Of a stretch of 64,000 bases of DNA, positions 11,033-20,935 are shown piece after piece. The stretch spans positions 310,001 through 374,000 of the forward strand of contig JAHDVF020000250.1 in assembly GCA_022606425.2 (NCBI GenBank), in the 5' to 3' direction. Under the pieces are notes generated by a model. It was given only the letters and a program-made list of their open reading frames with translations, did no database searches and was not told where the DNA came from. How positions within the stretch are numbered: the first letter of the stretch is position 1; each line of letters starts with the position of its first letter. The DNA comes from Lepidostoma basale. Its lineage: Eukaryota > Arthropoda > Insecta > Trichoptera > Lepidostomatidae. A program made the position numbers and the translations under genes.

Positions 11033-14000
11033 TCTGTCTCGTTCCCCGCCAGGTACTCTGCGATCTTCTCATTCGCAGACAGCTCCGTGGCGGCCTCTCT
11101 CATCTCTCTGTCAGCGCCGTGGAAATTGGTTCCATTGTCCGTGAGTATGGTTGCGGGTTGGCCCCTGCGGGCGGACATCCGGCGGAGCGCCATGATGGCG
11201 GAGTCCGCGCTCAGTGAGGCGGCGAGTTCAAGGTGCACGGCGCGCGTCGTCAGGCACGTGAAGAGCGCTCCGTACCTCTTCTCCCGCCGTCGGCCGATGG
11301 TAACCTCCATCGGCCCGAAGTAGTCCAATCCGCAGTGTGTGAAGGGCCGGACGCGTCCGGCCAACCGGATCGATGGCAGGGGGGCCATTCTGGGTGGTAG
11401 TGGCTGGCAGCGTCTGAAGCGGCACGTCGGGCAGTGGAAGCGCAAGGCGCGCAAGTTAGTGCGCAATCTCAGCACGTGGAAGCTGCTGCGCACCTCTGCC
11501 ACAGTCGTCTCTATCGCCGGGTGAAGTCCTTTGTGGTGGATGTGGTTGAGCAGGAGACGGGTGTATGGGTCGTCCCCGTCGAGGATTACCGGCGAGCGCG
11601 TGTCGCCCGACACTCCGCGGAGTTTCCTCAGGCGGCTGTCAGCGCGCCATAGGCCCTCTCGGTCCTGAAACGGCGCGAGAGGGGCTAGTCGGCTCGAGCG
11701 CATGCTGCGGAAGGATCGGGATTGCGAGGCCTGTGTCAGCCTCTTCTCGGCCTCGCGGACCTCCTCGGCGCGGAGCGTCCCCTCTGGTCCCCGTCTTGCT
11801 GCTCCCTCACGGCATCGGCGGATGAATCGCAGGACCCACGCCGTGGCGCGGGTCAGACGGCTCCAGGATGAGAACCGTGTGACGTCAGGTAATCCTCCTT
11901 CGTCGAGTTGTGTAAGTGTCCCGACGAATTGCGGTCGCAACTCTAGGTCATCGGGCTGGGGCTGGAGCGCCCTCTCACGTGGCCATTCGGTCTCCGGTGC
12001 CCTCAGAAATGCGGGGCCGCCGAACCATTTCCCAGCGGGTGTGAGATCCGGCGCCTCGCCGTCCCTGGTCCCGGCGTCAGCGGGGTTGAGTTTGGTGGGC
12101 ACCCACTTCCAGTCCGAGGCAGATGACAACTCGTCGATTTCGCCAAGGCGGTTGGCGACGAAGGCGGAGTAACTGCGCGGGTCCGTCCGGATCCAGCATA
12201 GGACCGTGGAGGAGTCCGTCCAGTAAGTCGTCTTGATTATGTGTAGTTGCGTCTCTTTTCGTATGGTGGCGGCCAGGCGGGCTGCCATCAGGGCGGCTTG
12301 CAGCTCCATTCGGGGGACGGACAGAGGCTTGAGGGGTGCCACCTTTGTTTTCGCGGCAATGAAGTAGACGTCCTTTCCCCCGACTATGTAAGCCACGGTG
12401 CAACACGCCAGCTCGGACGCGTCGCAGAAGACGTGCAGTGTGACGTCGCCGCCGCTTCTCCCGGCCGTGCAACGCGGGATCTTAACATCGATGTGGCTCG
12501 CGAGCTCCAACCATTCCTGCCACTTCTTGGCCTGCGCCGGTTGGATGACCTCGTCCCACTCGATGCCCGACCGCCAGACGGCCTGTAGGAGGATCTTCGA
12601 TCGGATCGTCAGGCAGGTGATGAAGCCCACCGGATCGAAAATTCTCATGACGGCGCTCAGCAGCTGTCGCTTGGTGGGTCGGGCCGCCACGTCCTCGGTC
12701 CTCCTAAAGTTGAACCGGAACTGGTCGGCGGCCGGACTCCACTCCAGTCCCAGGATCTTCTCTGTCTCCTCGCCTCCGTCGATGGTTACAGCCGTCTTGG
12801 CTCTGGCGTCGATGGGCACACTCTGGATGGACGCGGGTTCGTTGGTCGCCCAGTTTGTCAGTTCGAAACCGCTGGCTGCCAAGGCGTCTCGGATGTCTCG
12901 GACGAGCGTGGCGGCCTCCTCCGGGGTGTCCACCGCGTCCAGATAGTCGTCCATGTAGAACTTGGTTCTGATCGCGATGGCTGCCTCGGGGAACTTCAGC
13001 GCACAAGCCTCCGCCGCCTTGTTGCGCACAAAGTGCGCGCTGCTCGGGGAGCAAGTCGCTCCAAACATCACGGACGTGAGGACGTAGGCGGCGGGCTCCG
13101 ACTGCGCATTCGGGCGCCATAGGTACGTCTGCGAGGGCCAGTCGGCCGGGCGAATCTTGATGCGCAGGAACATCTCCTTAATGTCAGCCGCGAGAGCCAC
13201 CTTGCCCTCGCGGAAGCGGATGAGGTTCCCGAGCAGAGATGTCAGCAAGTCGGGGCCGGTCAGCAGACGGTCGTTCAGCGAGGTCCCTCGGCAGCGGCTG
13301 GCGGCGTCGAAGACCACTCGGAACTTCCCTGGTTTATTCGGGTTTGATATGGAGAAGTGGGGCAGGTACCATCTTCGTGGTGCCGGTGCAGCGGCCTCCG
13401 CTTCGCTCAACTGCCTAGCGTAACCCTTGCTAAGCAGGAGCTCCATTTTCTCTGTGTATTGGGCAGCTAGTGGCGGGTCCCTCTGCAGCTTCTTCTCAAG
13501 CGTGAGTAGCCTCCTCCTCGCGCACGCACGATTGTCCGGGAGCAGGGAGGAGTCTTCCTTCCATAATAGGCCCGTCTCCCAGCTGCCGTCCGCCAGTCTC
13601 CGAGTGGTCTGCTCCATCAGCTGCTCCGCTCTCTGATCGTCTGCGTTGATGCGTTCCGCGGCCGTTACTCCGAGGGAATCGACCGCGAAATTGTAGCGGA
13701 GCAGCTCGTCTAGTCGGGTGTCCTGCCGGTCCTCGGATCGTAGCGCCAAGGTTGTTGCGTGAAGTATCTTCCCGCTGGCTAACCAGCCGAGGGCCGTTCG
13801 GGACATGAGGGGGAGGTCCGCTTTCTCAGAGACCTCCCGTGACACTATTAGGTGCGCGTTATCATTCCCGATCAGTATGACCGGTCGTACGCGTCGCCCG
13901 TCGGGTAGCGGCTGTAGTGGGAGGTCTAGACCCTCCACCGTGTATGCCTCCACGGTGTACTTTTGTCCCTCCGAGTTAAGGAGGGATATCGATACTCGCC

Positions 14001-16596
14001 GGGAGTGAGAGTCCTTTGCGCACGCTCCGAGTGCTCCGTGTAGGCGGAGCTCGTACTTCGGTCCCGTGGCGCCGACGTCTCTTGCCGTTCTGGCGTCGAT
14101 TAAGGTGACCGTCGACCCCTCATCGAGGAGAGCGTGCACTGGGGCTGCACCTCTAGGTCCGGTCACCGTTACCTCCGCAACTTTGAGGTAGACATCTGGG
14201 TCGGGCCGCGAGACGTGCATGCACGTCACCGCTTGCGTCCTATGTAGGAGTTCGTGGTGATCTCCGCCGCATTCCTCGATGTTGCACGGTCCTTGCACAC
14301 ACTGACCTTTGTGTAAGGCCAAACAAACAACACAGGCGCCGGCCGCTCGAACGAGCACCCAGCGCCGTTTCGGATCACTTTTCGTAAACTCGGGGCACTT
14401 TTTCAACTTATGTTTGTGAGAGTTGCAGATCGCACAAGCGTTTCTTACACTTTTATTGTCACTTAATTCACTGGGGCGTTTACGCGGCGGGGCACTCACG
14501 GTGTCGCGCGCGGGCGCGGCGCATTCTTTTGCTTCGTACGCTGTCGCGTGCACTGTGGCCTTGAAGTCGCGCCTCTCGCGTCCCGTCGCGGCCCTTCCTG
14601 ATCTCAGCGAGCAACCGAAACGAGGCATCCGGTCCATGATGTTCCGGAGGAACTTCGAGAACTCGGTGATGGTTGACTCGGTTGCAGTCTGCGCCCAATT
14701 CACCCGCAGAAAGAAAGGTAACTTTGCAGTTACGTCGCACAACAGCGCCGGGTTCGCCAAGTAATCCGAGGGCATGAGATTTAGTTGCGCCACTAGATTT
14801 TGGATCGCCGCACTAAAATCGAAGAACTGTTCGTTCGTTGCGTTGTCCGGGAGGTCGGGGAGTTTCCTAACCCTCTCTAGGGTCAGTGTCGCAATCGAGT
14901 GGACGTCACCGAAGCGGCGTTCCAGGACCTCGAGGATTTCCGGGACGTGCTCCGGGTCCAAAAGAAGGCTTGCTACTGCTCCCCGCGCCTTCCCGACGAG
15001 TACGCGCTGAAGTCGCATCAGGTTCTCCGCCTTGGTCATCTTGCAGGTGGTGGTAGACGACCAGAATTGGGCCTGCCAGCCCGGCCAGTCCAGGGGGTCG
15101 CCGGCGAAGTTGGGAAGGTCCTTCGCCATGGACTGTCTGGCGAGGAAGGCCGTCATTTGGTTCCCCTGTTCAGTTGAGTGGGAGGGGCCATCGTTGAGGC
15201 TCCTGGCTTCAGCCCTCTCCATCAAGGCGGTCAGGCGGGCGAGTGACTCGTCCGTTCCACCGCTCACTGGGGGCCAAAGCGCCTGCATCGGCGCTCCGTC
15301 CATGCGGGGTGGCGGGGCGTGTGTGCCGGCCGCGTACCCGCGTGTGTTGTCCGGCGCCGGGCCTTGTAGGCCGGGCGCGGCGTTGTAGTGCGGCTCCTCT
15401 CGATTGGCGGAGCGCCCGTGGCTGCTCCGCTCCTCGCCGCTCTGCACAGGCTGCGTGGGTCCCCACCGCGTGTCGGCCGGCGCCGGGGCCCTCGGGCCGG
15501 GCGCGGGCGCGCTGCTGTGGTCCTGCATCCTGCGCTCAGCAGCATAGGGGTCGTATGATGGGACCCTGCTGCTCGGAGTCGGATCCGTTCTGCTCCAATG
15601 CGCGCCTGACGCGTCTGCATGGTGCTGATGTCCGGGCTCCTGGTGGGTGAGTGCTGGCGGCACCTGCCGCGGTTGACACGCCTGTGCCGGTCCGTTGTAA
15701 CCGGACGGTGTCATCCCCAGTGGCAGCGCTCGTTCGGGGGCTGAACGCGGGTCGTTAGGCCGCGCCCAGCCGCTCGGAGTAGGATCTGCTTGTTCCCACT
15801 GCGTACCTGGCGCCAGGCTTGGTGCGCCGGGCGCGGGTGCGTCATCGTGGTACTGCGCCCTGTCCTCCTGTGATGTGGGGTCGCCATGCCTCCACTGCGC
15901 GCCGGTGTGGGCCGGGCCGTCTCGGCCGGGCGCCGGCGCGCTGGCCCGGGTCTGCTGTCCGGGCATGAACGGCGTTGGATCCTGCCGCGGTTGACCTGCT
16001 TGTGCCGGCCCGCCTGGGCCGGGAGCGGTCATTCCTGCTGGCGGCGCTCGTCCTGTGAGTGCACGCAGTGAAGCCTGAAGATCTTCCATCTGTGCCGCGT
16101 ATCTCTCGACCTCCCGCTCGCGCCTCCGCAGCTCCTTGCGGAGCAGGCGGACGGTGTCCTGGGTAGAGATCGAAGACGGCTGGTCCTCATCCTCGGTGTC
16201 CGTGCTCCTGCTCGGACACGGCGTGGTGAGGTCGGCTGTTGCGGAAGCCCCGCTGTCGGCGGGCGCAGATGAACATGTCTGCAGCCACTCGGCGGTCGTC
16301 TGGTCCCCGGAAGGCACACGAACGGCGGGCGCAGGCTGCTCGGCTGCGGTGAGAGGGGCTGCCGGGGGCGCTAGGCCCGGGGCGGCAGCGAAGTGGGTGG
16401 AAGGCGGTGCATTCCCTCCGGCTGTGGTGGTGGAAGGTCCAGCGGGCCCACTGGAGGCTTCCTTCCCGGAGCGGAGTGAAGGCGACATCGGAGATGAGAC
16501 TGATCCGGCTCGAAGGACCATGTACGGGACGCACTGGACGTCCCTGTAATTTTTTATTTGTGGCGCCGACTGCTGCTCGTCTCCGATGTAGTCCAC
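10978..16596 (-). CDS. BEL/Pao Gag-Pol polyprotein, frameshifted in integrase
   Basis: An 1872-codon frame. Residues 27-480 are a Pro/Ala/Gly-rich head with a short coiled coil (about 144-180). About 488-640 is the DUF1759-like Gag core (NFAGDPLDWPGW). A CX2CX4HX4C knuckle lies near 720-733, followed by a second Cys/His cluster. The DUF1758-like aspartic protease has LLDEGS near 823. RT has YMDD at 1214-1217. RNase H starts near 1384 (CDASELACC). The integrase has an HHCC zinc site (about 1685-1728) and core Asp at about 1758 and 1820 (LTDNGTNF). The frame ends soon after, before the catalytic Glu. The first ATG lies inside the LTR; codon 26 (16519-16521) is an ATG that spans the LTR-primer site junction and is a likely alternative start. 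It normally makes particle, protease, polymerase and integrase proteins; this copy cannot make an intact integrase. Confidence 0.93.
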   Translation of the reverse strand: MDYIGDEQQSAPQIKNYRDVQCVPYMVLRAGSVSSPMSPSLRSGKEASSGPAGPSTTTAGGNAPPSTHFAAAPGLAPPAAPLTAAEQPAPAVRVPSGDQTTAEWLQTCSSAPADSGASATADLTTPCPSRSTDTEDEDQPSSISTQDTVRLLRKELRRREREVERYAAQMEDLQASLRALTGRAPPAGMTAPGPGGPAQAGQPRQDPTPFMPGQQTRASAPAPGRDGPAHTGAQWRHGDPTSQEDRAQYHDDAPAPGAPSLAPGTQWEQADPTPSGWARPNDPRSAPERALPLGMTPSGYNGPAQACQPRQVPPALTHQEPGHQHHADASGAHWSRTDPTPSSRVPSYDPYAAERRMQDHSSAPAPGPRAPAPADTRWGPTQPVQSGEERSSHGRSANREEPHYNAAPGLQGPAPDNTRGYAAGTHAPPPRMDGAPMQALWPPVSGGTDESLARLTALMERAEARSLNDGPSHSTEQGNQMTAFLARQSMAKDLPNFAGDPLDWPGWQAQFWSSTTTCKMTKAENLMRLQRVLVGKARGAVASLLLDPEHVPEILEVLERRFGDVHSIATLTLERVRKLPDLPDNATNEQFFDFSAAIQNLVAQLNLMPSDYLANPALLCDVTAKLPFFLRVNWAQTATESTITEFSKFLRNIMDRMPRFGCSLRSGRAATGRERRDFKATVHATAYEAKECAAPARDTVSAPPRKRPSELSDNKSVRNACAICNSHKHKLKKCPEFTKSDPKRRWVLVRAAGACVVCLALHKGQCVQGPCNIEECGGDHHELLHRTQAVTCMHVSRPDPDVYLKVAEVTVTGPRGAAPVHALLDEGSTVTLIDARTARDVGATGPKYELRLHGALGACAKDSHSRRVSISLLNSEGQKYTVEAYTVEGLDLPLQPLPDGRRVRPVILIGNDNAHLIVSREVSEKADLPLMSRTALGWLASGKILHATTLALRSEDRQDTRLDELLRYNFAVDSLGVTAAERINADDQRAEQLMEQTTRRLADGSWETGLLWKEDSSLLPDNRACARRRLLTLEKKLQRDPPLAAQYTEKMELLLSKGYARQLSEAEAAAPAPRRWYLPHFSISNPNKPGKFRVVFDAASRCRGTSLNDRLLTGPDLLTSLLGNLIRFREGKVALAADIKEMFLRIKIRPADWPSQTYLWRPNAQSEPAAYVLTSVMFGATCSPSSAHFVRNKAAEACALKFPEAAIAIRTKFYMDDYLDAVDTPEEAATLVRDIRDALAASGFELTNWATNEPASIQSVPIDARAKTAVTIDGGEETEKILGLEWSPAADQFRFNFRRTEDVAARPTKRQLLSAVMRIFDPVGFITCLTIRSKILLQAVWRSGIEWDEVIQPAQAKKWQEWLELASHIDVKIPRCTAGRSGGDVTLHVFCDASELACCTVAYIVGGKDVYFIAAKTKVAPLKPLSVPRMELQAALMAARLAATIRKETQLHIIKTTYWTDSSTVLCWIRTDPRSYSAFVANRLGEIDELSSASDWKWVPTKLNPADAGTRDGEAPDLTPAGKWFGGPAFLRAPETEWPRERALQPQPDDLELRPQFVGTLTQLDEGGLPDVTRFSSWSRLTRATAWVLRFIRRCREGAARRGPEGTLRAEEVREAEKRLTQASQSRSFRSMRSSRLAPLAPFQDREGLWRADSRLRKLRGVSGDTRSPVILDGDDPYTRLLLNHIHHKGLHPAIETTVAEVRSSFHVLRLRTNLRALRFHCPTCRFRRCQPLPPRMAPLPSIRLAGRVRPFTHCGLDYFGPMEVTIGRRREKRYGALFTCLTTRAVHLELAASLSADSAIMALRRMSARRGQPATILTDNGTNFHGADREMREAATELSANEKIAEYLAGNETEWRFIPPGAPHMGEHGKG
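16503..16520 (-). other. tRNA primer-binding site of BEL/Pao element
   Basis: Plus-strand ATCCGGCTCGAAGGACCA directly abuts the 5' LTR. It has the form of a tRNA 3' end including CCA, so its complement on the element strand is the primer site. From memory this matches the 3' end of insect tRNA-Tyr; the tRNA identity is less certain than the site. Confidence 0.85.
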
Positions 16597-17285
16597 GGGG
16601 AAAGGGGCGTGATGCTACTTAACTCTCGTACCGAAAGCGGGCGAAAAAATAATAAGCAAGTTATATTTAGTCGGCGATCGGTAGAGAGTGAAGCGTGATG
16701 CGAAGTGGGGTGTGCGAGGGCTCAGCCTTTATAAAGGCTATTTTCAACTGATGCTCTTGGCAGGCTCTAGGCATGCACTGATTTGCTCTGCCCAGGGCCC
16801 ACCTATTTATACGATTTGCCGGCGGCGGTCCCGGTAGCAGTGCCACCTGGCGGCACTTTCTCAAAGCTACCTGCCGGCCGCGAGGCCTCCCACTGTTTTC
16901 GCCACCCCACGCTTCGACCGTTCACACTTCACTCCGTCCCGACCGCCTCGTTTATTCCTTATGATCAATTATACAAGAAAAATACAAAAAATAGGACTTA
17001 TACTCTAAATACACAAAGTTGCGACGTTAAAACCGGGAGCAAAAAATGTACGGGGAGAATTGTGGGACTGGCCAAAATGGACGCCGCGGACCCCTGTGTG
17101 CCCTCTCTCGCTCGCACACAGCTTGCTGGCCTCGGCGTCCTAGGTAGCAGACTTTCAGCGCAGTCCCCTCTCTCCGCCCGTTACCTAATTCAGCCCACGA
17201 TTCCAACGCCGCACAAACACAAATAGATAGATGAAATTAAGTGATAATATCGGGAAGTTTTAATCGCCCCCGTACGTCCGATACA
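16521..17285 (-). repeat. 5' LTR of BEL/Pao element
   Basis: 765 bp. On the minus strand there are two TATA-like boxes, one at about 16804-16813 (GTATAAATAGG) and one at about 16731-16740 (TTTATAAAGG), and an AATAAA signal (16553-16558) near the end. The 147-codon plus-strand frame inside each LTR is an incidental ORF. Confidence 0.93.
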
Positions 17286-17290
17286 CGTAT

Positions 17291-18484
17291 ATATTTTTTG
17301 TGAATGTATACTTATACTTGTATACGAATCCTGGATTTCACCCATGGTGGGTGATGAATTCATGAAATTTAATTGTATCTCAATAGATACGAAGATGCAA
17401 ACTGGAAACTGAATATGGATATGAATTCATCACCCACCATGGGTGAAATCCAGGATTCGTATACAAGTATAAATACATTCACAAAAAAAATATTTGTAAT
17501 CATTCTGGTCAATTCTTTGGCATTTAGTAATCAAATCAATCAATCAAATCAGTTTATTAACTCAATAGACATTACAAACAGGAAAATATTTAAGGCATCT
17601 ATTAAGTACAGGTAAAATATTATTATAATACAACAAAGTACCAGGAACGCATTAGAGATGGTTCGACATTAGGAAGACAAGATACTTTCTAAAGTCAATA
17701 GTATTTGCCCCCTGAACGTACTTTCACTAACATGAAAGACGTCGATCTCCGAGGAGACCGCGTTCAGCAGACTAATTGCTCTTCCCACCGGTGTCACCAG
17801 AGGCAGATTGGTTCTGGCGGCCGGTAGGTAAAACAATCTGTGCTGTCGCTGTCGGAGATATCTATCGGGGACAAAAAGACCAACATCCTCCAGTACGGCC
17901 GAGTTCTCAAAGTATCCCCTAATTAATCTGAAGACATGGGTTATTAGATGTCCATCTCTTCGAAGCTGTAAAGAATTGGCTCCGAGCATTCCCAGAAGAA
18001 ATGCCGTGGGATAGAGCCACGGATAACTACCATACTCCCTCATGTAGAGATACCTAGATAGGATAGATACCTAGATTTAGATAGGAATGATATCTCCAGG
18101 CGGCTTCTAAACAATGCGTTAATGGCGATAGCCTTCACATTGTGTTAATAAAGTAGTTTGCTAAATGCTAAAAATTAATCTCCATAGATGGCGTTAGTGT
18201 GTGGATTATATAGATTAATCTTAAAAAGATTAACAAATGTAATCAAATCTACATAGATGGCGTACTGAAACTGACATGTGAAGATAAGTATAGACTTGTA
18301 GCATATATACAACCTCCAAAAATCTGTCTTACGTGGTCACAAACAAAGGTGGAATGGGGAATGTTGTAATTACATAAAGCGTGCGCTTAACCCAACCAAT
18401 CATAAGTCCTGTAAACACCTTTATCAACCATATTCAGTTTCCAGTTTGCATCTTCGTCTCTATTGAGATACAATTAAATTTCAT
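17291..18484. mobile_element. Family delta foldback, copy 2 (composite)
   Basis: Bounded by the 14-bp duplication GTATTCATCCGTAT (9556-9569 and 18485-18498). The left end is a palindrome: about 70-bp arms around 17292-17365 and 17415-17495, containing CACCCATGGTGGGTG and its complement. The right end (18318-18484) matches the interior and TIR of copies 1 and 3. A CR1/Jockey-like LINE tail sits inside at about 17530-18060. Confidence 0.65.
17530..18060 (-). pseudogene. CR1/Jockey-like LINE, ORF2 C-terminus
   Basis: Minus-strand frame 17669-18043 (124 codons) has the C-terminal pattern of CR1/Jockey-type LINE proteins: DVGLFVPDRYLRQRQHRLFY, LPAARTNLPLVTPVGRAI, LLNAVSSEIDVFHVS. The element is 5'-truncated, with a 3' UTR extending to about 17530. 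A second copy of the same end lies on the plus strand at about 39580-39870 (GAAAGTACGTTCAG shared). Confidence 0.75.
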
Positions 18485-18629
18485 GTATTCATCCGTATTA
18501 ATTACTTAAATATTATGTCTAGCCTCATTTTGTCTTAGTTTAACTTCAATCTCGCCTCACACTGTCATTTGTTAACTGTTAGCATGTAATTGGCCTTACT
18601 TTAACTATTCTAAATGTTAATTGTTCTAT

Positions 18630-18800
18630 TCTATTTTTTTTTTATGTATACAACAGGTCCTTTGAACCCTATTACTGTATACAATTTATTTTTTAGCTAT
18701 TATTATTCTCGTGACATGTGATAGGTAGCCAATCTATCGCCATTTTATTGTCACGTGAATTCTACACTAGACCAAAGACAGTGTGACAATCACCAGACCA
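18630..18800 (-). mobile_element. SINE fragment, alternative tail
   Basis: Contains the SINE body (CACGTGACAATAAAATGGCG on minus) but ends in a different tail: GTATACAGTAATAGGG, AGGACCTGTTGTATACATA, then A-run. The copy at 46119-46355 has the same tail. A 19-bp stretch (CAGACCAAAGACAGTGTG) is duplicated at its tRNA side, and the tRNA head is missing. Confidence 0.7.
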
Positions 18801-18886
18801 AAGACAGTGTGTTTTATTACTAAATCGCTGTATGTTACCCTTAATCAAGAATAAAATATAAAACTCACGTGAAAATAATCGAGTTA

Positions 18887-18892
18887 TTTATT
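18887..18892 (-). promoter_or_regulatory. Candidate poly(A) signal of kinesin gene 1
   Basis: AATAAA on the minus strand about 60 nt after the stop codon of the 425-codon kinesin. Confidence 0.45.
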
Positions 18893-18950
18893 AATAAAAC
18901 TTCAATTTAGTAAAATATTGGGTAGTTTCGAAAAAAGAAAAATGCTCGTA

Positions 18951-20228
18951 TCACAAGTACGATGCCACATATGATTTCTGAGACAAAACTGCTCGAATAA
19001 GGGGTAAAATAATCGCATCGGGTTTAATTTCGTTCCCATGCGACAATTGAAATTCTTCAACGCGTTTCTCGATCTCTTTCAAAGTGGCATTTAGTCTATT
19101 GACCCGCTTTATACACTGGAACACATTCTCCTCTTTTTTGACATCCATGATTCGCTTCTTGATTTTCTTAGCCCTGGCGGAATACTTGAGTGTGTTCAGG
19201 GTGTCTGCGTAATGAACATTCGTAGGGGCGATGTTGGCGATCATTACCGTTCGGCAATTTCCGCCTAGAGTATCTTTCAGCAATCGCGTGAGCTGCGAGT
19301 CCCGATAAGGGATGAAATTAGAACCGTCCGCTAGTAAGTTGATGCAATTTCCTAACGCCAGGAGATTCCTGTTAATGTTCAGGGCCTCCTTGAATCTGTT
19401 TCCCGAGTTGGCGGAAGAGGAAACGCGCTCGCTCCCTGCCAGATCTGTTATAGACAGCTTTGCGAATCGCGTTTGGTTGAACCTATCCGTCATCTTTATA
19501 TACACTTGAACCATCGCGTGGCTTCTAGAACTCTCGTTATTCGATTCAGTTGGGTATTGTGTCCTATTTGAATTCCCTTGTTTAATCACACTTATTAATT
19601 CAGCAGCAGTTTTGATTGCGACGTGTCGTAAACCGGACACAAACAGCACATTTTTATTATTTTCTCTTAGTTTCAGGGGTGAAGAAAGATTTAACAAGTC
19701 GTAAATATCATCATTATATATCTCTAGATAAGATACGTAGATTTTATATTTAGTCTCGTTGTTTGTTGACTCTATTTGTTTAAATATTTCTCTAATTATC
19801 AGGTATACTATACCAGGAGATTTTCGCCTTCCAAACATTGTATAAGTTTTACCTGTTCCAGTGGCACCATACACGAAAACTGATAAATTGTTTCCATCGA
19901 AGAGCGGTTTTATATTTTTGAGAATAAGGTCATTGAAAATTTCCCTGTTTGATGATTTTGTATGAAAAACGTTGTCGAATTGAAACATTTGGTTTTTCTG
20001 ATAGGGGGATGTCTTACGTCCTTGTGGGTGTTCGTACTCTTTGAGTTCGAAAAGTATAGACTGCTTGTCGATAACGTGAACAATGTTCCTGCACTGATTA
20101 ATCAATTCCTTGTTTGTTTGTGGCCTTATGCGTAGTGCTACGACCAGTTTAGCCGTATTCGTATCGCGGTCTTCGAGGATTGCATTTCTCTCCGGATCGA
20201 TACACGTTTCTAATATTTTTTCCGCCAT
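18951..20228 (-). CDS. Kinesin-8-like motor protein, short, intronless
   Basis: A 425-residue kinesin, that is an ATP-driven microtubule motor. The motor domain spans about 27-358: P-loop GATGTGKT (121-128), switch I NNESSRSH (230-237), switch II DLAGSER (262-268), then IPYRDSQLTRLLKDTLGG and TLNTLKYSARAKKIKKR into the neck. GATGxGKT in place of the common GQTGSGKT is typical of kinesin-8 (KIF18/KIF19/Klp67A). All nucleotide-contact motifs are intact. Only about 65 residues follow the neck, with a short helix (NRLNATLKEIEKRVEEFQ), whereas kinesin-8 proteins usually have long tails. It is uninterrupted by introns, which suggests a retrocopy or an odd single-exon gene. A second kinesin on the same strand lies upstream (24594-26330). 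Start chosen: the first Met, 27 codons before the motor fold. Confidence 0.88.
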   Translation of the reverse strand: MAEKILETCIDPERNAILEDRDTNTAKLVVALRIRPQTNKELINQCRNIVHVIDKQSILFELKEYEHPQGRKTSPYQKNQMFQFDNVFHTKSSNREIFNDLILKNIKPLFDGNNLSVFVYGATGTGKTYTMFGRRKSPGIVYLIIREIFKQIESTNNETKYKIYVSYLEIYNDDIYDLLNLSSPLKLRENNKNVLFVSGLRHVAIKTAAELISVIKQGNSNRTQYPTESNNESSRSHAMVQVYIKMTDRFNQTRFAKLSITDLAGSERVSSSANSGNRFKEALNINRNLLALGNCINLLADGSNFIPYRDSQLTRLLKDTLGGNCRTVMIANIAPTNVHYADTLNTLKYSARAKKIKKRIMDVKKEENVFQCIKRVNRLNATLKEIEKRVEEFQLSHGNEIKPDAIILPLIRAVLSQKSYVASYL

Positions 20229-20364
20229 TTTCTTAATGATTGAAGCTACACAGATCTGTAAATAATAATGCGTACAAATATTACATTACCTAACGGAAAA
20301 ACGTGAAGCAAGTTGTCAAAATTATCAACAACAATTAGTAGTCACACTACTCTATCCTGACATA

Positions 20365-20935
20365 CCTTACTAGCTTCCTCCACATTCATACAGCGAGTCA
20401 TACAAGCACGTCGATTCTTTCGATTTCTAACATGGCCGATCTACAATATTTGATTTATTTGGTCATTTATTATAATTTTTTTTTGTTGAATCGCTCTTTA
20501 CATCATGTCAGCATGAGCCAAATCGATGGAAAGGGTATTATGGCTATCATAGTGATTCTCGTGACATGTGATATGTAGCTAATCTATCGCTATTTTATTG
20601 TCACGTGAATTCTATACCAGAACAAAGACAGTGTGACAATCACACTGCCCTCGCCGGAAATCGAACCCGGAACCTTCGGAGTGGCAGTCAATGCACTAAC
20701 CACTCGGCCACGAAGCTCGTCATGCCGTGTTATCCTTAGTCTTACTCGACTCTGTACTCCATTCACATATTTAACGTATAGTTTCTTTAGCACCCTTTCT
20801 ATATGCATGAGTTCTGTGTATCCAAACCAACGAAGTGATCCTTTCATTATTTCGTTTATAATACTTTCTTCCGCTCCATATTCTTTCCTAATATCAGCAT
20901 TTCAAATTCTGCCGTACATTGTTTAATGAGGTCAC
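20365..20935 (-). pseudogene. LINE (TTAG)n family, split by a SINE
   Basis: Minus-strand LINE 3'-end sequence appears at 20365-20450 and resumes at 20718-20935. The SINE at 20473-20717 lies between. The junctions read ...GGTCAT and CGTCATGCC, consistent with a short target duplication. Confidence 0.7.
20473..20717 (-). mobile_element. tRNA-derived SINE, full length
   Basis: Minus strand: tRNA-like head (TGGCCGAGTGGTTAG, then GGTTCGATTTCCGGCG), body with CACGTGACAATAAAATAGCG, and tail GATGTAAAGAGCGATTCAAC followed by A-run. It is nested in a LINE fragment. Confidence 0.85.

Larger units (their letters stand above)
9570..17285 (-). mobile_element. BEL/Pao LTR retrotransposon, complete
   Basis: A 7716-bp element on the minus strand. 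Its two LTRs are nearly identical, starting TGT and ending ACA in both readings, and it is flanked by CGTAT (9565-9569 and 17286-17290), a 5-bp target duplication usual for LTR elements. Gene order is Gag (DUF1759-like), zinc knuckle, DUF1758-like protease, RT, RNase H, then integrase with DUF5641-like end; this order and these domains define BEL/Pao. No envelope-like frame is present. The interior is far more GC-rich than the surroundings. Near-identity of the LTRs points to a recent insertion, yet the integrase frame is broken. Confidence 0.95.

Noticed and set aside
11228..16549. Many frames of 60-180 codons antisense to or out of phase with BEL Gag-Pol
   Set aside because: GC-rich coding sequence produces long shadow frames; only the Gag-Pol phase has protein motifs.
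9601..17285. GC-rich island as bacterial transfer or CpG-island gene
   Set aside because: Fully explained by the BEL/Pao element.
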